In this document: positions 60,258 through 64,000 of the stretch, piece by piece
How positions within the stretch are numbered: the first letter of the stretch is position 1
How the letters are laid out: the number at the start of each line of letters is the position of its first letter
From: Plecoglossus altivelis
Lineage: Eukaryota; Chordata; Actinopteri; Osmeriformes; Plecoglossidae
Length of the DNA: 64,000 nt
Direction: 5' to 3'
Assembly (NCBI GenBank): GCA_036571765.1
Contig: BROE01000006.1
Location: 15,980,868-16,044,867 of the forward strand
The notes under the pieces: model-generated
Told to the model about the DNA's origin: nothing
Databases searched by the model: none
Seen by the model: only the letters and a program-made list of their open reading frames with translations
Translations under genes and position numbers: made by a program

Positions 60258-60359
60258 GATAAAGGATTGAGCCTCGAGAGGCTCACAGAGTCTCGTATCA
60301 AACTCCAACATCTGGCCATGACTGATGGGCTTCGAGTGGCGGCCTCCAGATGCCTCTGA
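60258..60359 (+). other. candidate exon, unidentified
   Basis: A long pyrimidine tract ending ctctctcccag at 60,257 is followed by a 33-codon open frame, DKGLSLERLTESRIKLQHLA and on to a TGA at 60,357. The residues form a plausible amphipathic stretch, but no family is recognised. The opposite strand also has an open frame here, which weakens the case. Confidence 0.2.
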
Positions 60360-62927
60360 GACCTATCTGTCTAAGATGGGTCTAACCACAGCCCCTCAGT
60401 GACATTAAAGGAGATGCTGTCATTACCCCCACATTCCATTCCCAAGCACGGGTGTCTTTATGAATGGCAGAATGTACACAGCAATCACTGTGACCAGGGG
60501 GTATGGAGGTGAAGGAGACTTGTGTTGGAAGACCACCAGGTGGCAAGATCCGACAGAAGATGAGCGTTGATGTAGTCCTTCTCTCAAATATCCCAGGAAT
60601 AGGCGTGTCCAGTGGTGAAGAACAGATTGCGAAGACTGATTGCCGATTTTGGTTTGTTTGATGCGTCTAACTCTTGAAATGTAAATTCCATTTGCCCTCA
60701 ATTAGTTCACCTCTTTGAGCTATTAAACAGCTCATGATTCTTCTTAGATTGCAGTCATCAGCGTTCAGTTAAGTCTTCCTACCAGTGTGTTTATCTGCAC
60801 ATTGGATCAGCTGTGGAAGTCACCCACTACGGCTAAGATCAATTATCTCAGCTGCTGTTTCTTTTTGTGCATTTGCAACAATGAGACTGTAAATAGAAAT
60901 ACCCGCATATGATAAGTGTTATTGGACTAAACGTATATGTAATTCCTCTCTTTATTTAACTTAATCTCTTCTCAAATGCCTTTGTGTATTTTATTTTTTG
61001 TAAAGCTGTGATCACCATATTTTATATAATTATCTATCACGTAGATCTTTCCTACTAAGGTTAAATTAAAATGGTACCACAGCGTGAGTTAAAGTACCTT
61101 CTTAGTTTTAATGGAAGTTATTCACTATTAGCATCACGTATAACAGGAACTTCAAAATAACTATACTTGGGCTGCATTTGTATGGAAGCTGATAAAGGAC
61201 AACTGGCTGCGTGGCATAAATCCCCCAAAAAGTTCCAAAGACTACAAGGTTTTGATGTTATTTATACTCAGGCTTAATTGCATTGACTCTTTGACTCTGA
61301 CTACCAACATTTTGTAGAATTCCTGGTTTCACTTTTAATCCTTGATCTCCTGCTGAACTTTCCATAAGCTTTTTGTATGTTGGTGTGAACAAAAGCATCA
61401 GCTGTGAAAATAAATCTAAATAATGTAATTAATGTAATGTAATCACAATTGGAGTACTTGCCTACTATGTGGCAGATGAACATGTTCTCTATTAAATTTA
61501 TATTTAATGTCTTTCCAGGACCTGGAGTCTGACCTTGGGTTTTTGTGACTTCTGTCAGAATGCCCCTAGACGCCAATCCTCAACCTCTGCCTCCTCAAAT
61601 ACGTGGATGTGTATCTATGTATGTAAGTGTATGTGTGATTTGAGAAACTAGAAATTGAATCACAGCTGTTGTTCTCGAGTTTTCCCCTGGCTGTGGGTGA
61701 CAGCAGGGTAAGTTGTGTGTAGTGGGGCCACCTCTTAGCTCAACTGAAAAAGATCCCCTTTCAACGGTCAGTAAAACTAGCTCACCTTTTGATTTGATTG
61801 ACACAATGATTGATCAAGCTATTCTAAACCTCGAGCACATGCACAACTTTAATGACCAATGTACATATAGCATAGGTCCAAGAAGCGTTCCATCTGAAAT
61901 GGGCTGACCTTGCAGCAAATGGTGCTTAGCCACTTTTTGAAGTCAGAGATACTGTAAAGGATTGAGTGACAGTTTGATCACAACACACGGTGGGTGGGTG
62001 TAGCTATGCATAGAAGTTCAGTTCCTTTCTGCTGATCACAGACTCTACCAGAACCCAAGGACCTTCCCAAAAAGGAAGGCGTCCTCTTACTTCACCCTTT
62101 GCTTCAAGAGAAACAGAAAGTAACTACGAAGAGAAAGGTGATCTGAGACCTGGCCACCTGAGGTGTCCGGTTCAGCCATACAACCTGCTCTGGTTACATC
62201 ATAAGTATGAGGTAACTCACTTCTGAAACTTGACGCCAGAGAATAACTTTTTGACAAAAAAAGCGTGTTGGGGAGAGAAATACCAAGCAAGAGATGGGGA
62301 TAGGAAGAAATAGAGAGGTAAAATAGAAATTGAGGGAGAGAAAGAATGAGAGAAAGAGAGGGAACATATGAACTAAAAATTAAAAAGATGGTTGGCCCAG
62401 TAATGTTTTACATTAGGGTACTTTCCAAAATAATTTACCACGGGTGTATAGGGAACCCAGCCTTTTACAGTATCAATAGCTGAAGACTTGCCCATTTGTA
62501 ACGCAATTAAAAAGTCAATTTTAGAAAAGCTTTGCCGCCAGTGATAAACTAGGCAGTAATCCTTTAATTGTTCTCAGTTTGGCTGAACCGCTGAGCCACT
62601 GCATCCGCGAAGGAAAAAAAAAATACTTGTGAAGACTTCTAGTAAATACTAACTGGAAAAGAATGCTGTGAACCTAAAAACTATTTTTACAATTCTAAAA
62701 GAAAACTTACAGTGCAAAATATAGGCCTAGATACTTTCTATAGTTCAAATGTGTCGATCAATTTCGTATCAATTTTAAATTGTTGTTTTAAATGTATGCA
62801 ACAACGATTTAACCACTCAATAGTCAGGTGACTGTTTTACTCATTGTTACTTATTGTTACATTTTGTTACACAAACAACCTCTCACTCAGCGGTCTGTGA
62901 TATCAGCACCATGGACAGCTCTGTACG

Positions 62928-62928
<1 letters not shown>
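60360..62928. other. non-coding stretch
   Basis: No gene or recognised repeat. There is a GA-rich patch at 62,320-62,365. Confidence 0.5.

Positions 62929-62998
<70 letters not shown>
62929..62998 (+). repeat. compound (GT)18(GA)16 microsatellite
   Basis: A GT run of about 36 bases switches directly to a GA run of about 32 bases. Degenerate GA sequence continues to about 63,050. Confidence 0.96.
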
Positions 62999-63000
<2 letters not shown>

Positions 63001-63158
63001 CGAGGGAGAGAGAGAGACAGCGAGAGAGACAGGGAGAGAGAGTGGGAGGAGGGACAGAAAAAAGGGAGCAGTCTGTTTGAAGATGGGTTTTCATTTCTTT
63101 TACGCCTTTTATCGGCTCTGTGATATTCAGGGGCACCCATGGACCAGGCTCTGTGTTA

Positions 63159-63240
63159 CCCGTGTGTGTGTGTGTTGTGTGTGGGTGTGTGTGTTGTGTG
63201 TGTGTGTGTGTATGTGTGTGTTGTGTGGGTGTGTGTTGAG
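63159..63240 (+). repeat. interrupted (GT)n repeat
   Basis: GT repeats broken by ttgtg, ggg and ta. A GA-rich stretch follows to about 63,290. Confidence 0.9.
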
Positions 63241-63299
63241 AGAGACGAGGAGAAGAGAGAGAGGGGGGGAAGAGAGGAGATAGAGAGGCGAAGGTCGAC

Positions 63300-63800
63300 A
63301 AGTTGAAAGCTGGTCGCCGCGTGTACTGACATTGATAGAATTAGTACGCATTCAGCGTCAACTGGACACTGACGACACAAGGAGGAGCGAAGACACCTGA
63401 GACATCTCTATACACCACATTCAGGGCCAGCCGTCTTTATGACGTCAGGAGCGGCGAAAGCAACACCAACCATTGAGGTTGGTCGTTTCCTCCATTTGCC
63501 GAATGCGCCGTCATGATGTATATTAGAGATTTCTTCTGTCGTGTACGTCCTCTTTGCGATGGGGCGAAATCGATTCCCATTGGTCTGAAGATTGTCGAGC
63601 GTTTTTTCTTATCGATTCGCCAAACCAGTAATGGTGAACGAGCGGCAGCAAAATCTTGGGCGTTTAAAAGTCCGCCAGTTCTATCCGGGAAACATCTTGT
63701 GGCTTGTGGAAGCTTTTTATCAAAGCGGTTCAGTCAAGGTTTGGGATTCCCAATAATCCGCCCGTTCGCCTCTGTTCAATTTCGGGAGAGTCCGTTTCTC
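63300..63800 (+). promoter_or_regulatory. CpG island, probable promoter
   Basis: About 40 CpG dinucleotides occur in 500 bases, against a few per 400 bases elsewhere in the window. The block contains a palindromic CRE (TGACGTCA, 63,440-63,447) and several GC-rich motifs. CpG islands of this density in fish mark the 5' ends of genes. No obvious TATA box is placed. A 98-codon frame (63,513-63,809) is present but has no recognisable motif and is probably untranslated leader. Confidence 0.65.
63440..63447 (+). promoter_or_regulatory. consensus CRE (TGACGTCA)
   Basis: A full palindromic cAMP-response element, the binding site of CREB/ATF factors, inside the CpG island. Full palindromic sites are typically promoter-proximal. 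Confidence 0.6.
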
Positions 63801-63965
63801 CAATTTTAAGCTTTTCTTTTTCCCGGTTTTTCCTCCCACATTCTTTGGGATAAGGGTCTTCCTCTCGCTCTCTCGCTGCTCTCTCCTCTCTCTTCTCTCT
63901 CTTCTCTCTTCTCCTCTTCTCGTCTTCTCTCCTGTCATCTCCCTCCATCGCATTCTCTTCTCGCG
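63450..63965 (+). other. probable 5' non-coding first exon, ending at a splice donor
   Basis: The CpG island runs into a dense pyrimidine tract (63,840-63,960, degenerate ctctct). It ends at tctcgcg/gtgagatt, a consensus donor with GT at 63,966. A long GC-rich leader followed by a donor fits the first exon of a plus-strand gene whose coding part lies to the right. The start position is a guess and the gene cannot be named from this part. Confidence 0.4.
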
Positions 63966-64000
63966 GTGAGATTCTTTTCTATCTTCCTCTTTGCCTTCCA

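Noticed and set aside
62828..63380. Long frames rich in Cys-Val, Thr-His or Ser-Leu
   Set aside because: Artefacts of the GT/GA repeats on both strands.
63513..63809. 98-codon frame in the CpG island as a protein
   Set aside because: No motif, lies in a probable leader, and ends before the splice donor; an upstream frame at most.
1..64000. CRISPR array, bacterial operon or phage region
   Set aside because: No regularly spaced direct repeats with unique spacers and no prokaryotic gene organisation; the sequence is vertebrate.

Overview
This window is vertebrate nuclear DNA, almost certainly from a ray-finned (teleost-type) fish. It has no prokaryotic gene organisation. It is dominated by intron-like or intergenic sequence with low CpG, many (CA)n/(GA)n/(TATG)n microsatellites, and a mixture of elements typical of fish genomes: RTE and CR1/L2/Rex1-type LINEs, tRNA-derived SINEs, a retrovirus-like provirus, a Ty3/Gypsy element and hAT-type MITE fragments. 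I find no intact protein-coding host gene. Nearly all open frames are element remnants or chance frames.

Layout. 1-505 holds the endonuclease part of a LINE on the minus strand, running off the left edge. About 1,190-9,650 is a nested graveyard. A plus-strand endogenous retrovirus (pol, and the 3' end of env) is interrupted in its reverse transcriptase by an internally deleted RTE LINE (1,331-3,598). Further on it is interrupted by a minus-strand Ty3/Gypsy remnant (about 7,790-8,870), which itself carries a hAT-type MITE fragment (8,357-8,456). Part of the retroviral integrase region (about 5,373-5,655) is flipped onto the opposite strand. 10,113-10,280 is a small LINE fragment and 11,421-11,710 a tRNA-derived SINE.

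11.7-37.2 kb is mostly unannotatable single-copy-looking DNA with microsatellites, a 34-bp minisatellite (30.71-30.95 kb), a few putative dispersed repeats, and some weak candidate exons and conserved-element-like stretches. At 37.25-38.3 kb a LINE reverse-transcriptase C-terminus is split by a minus-strand SINE with a 14-bp target-site duplication. 38.74-40.2 kb is a compositionally odd, CpG-rich block around an AT/G-rich core, holding unrecognised open frames. At 45,694-45,967 a second, 5'-truncated copy of the same SINE family ends in about 25 perfect TATG units and is flanked by a 13-bp duplication. 46-63 kb is again gene-poor.

The right end (about 63.3-64.0 kb) is a clear CpG island with a palindromic CRE, a pyrimidine-rich tract and a consensus splice donor at 63,966. 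It looks like the promoter and 5' non-coding first exon of a plus-strand gene whose body lies beyond the window. The sequence to its left would then be its upstream intergenic region, possibly with regulatory elements. All family assignments come from reading motifs by eye; no database search was run.
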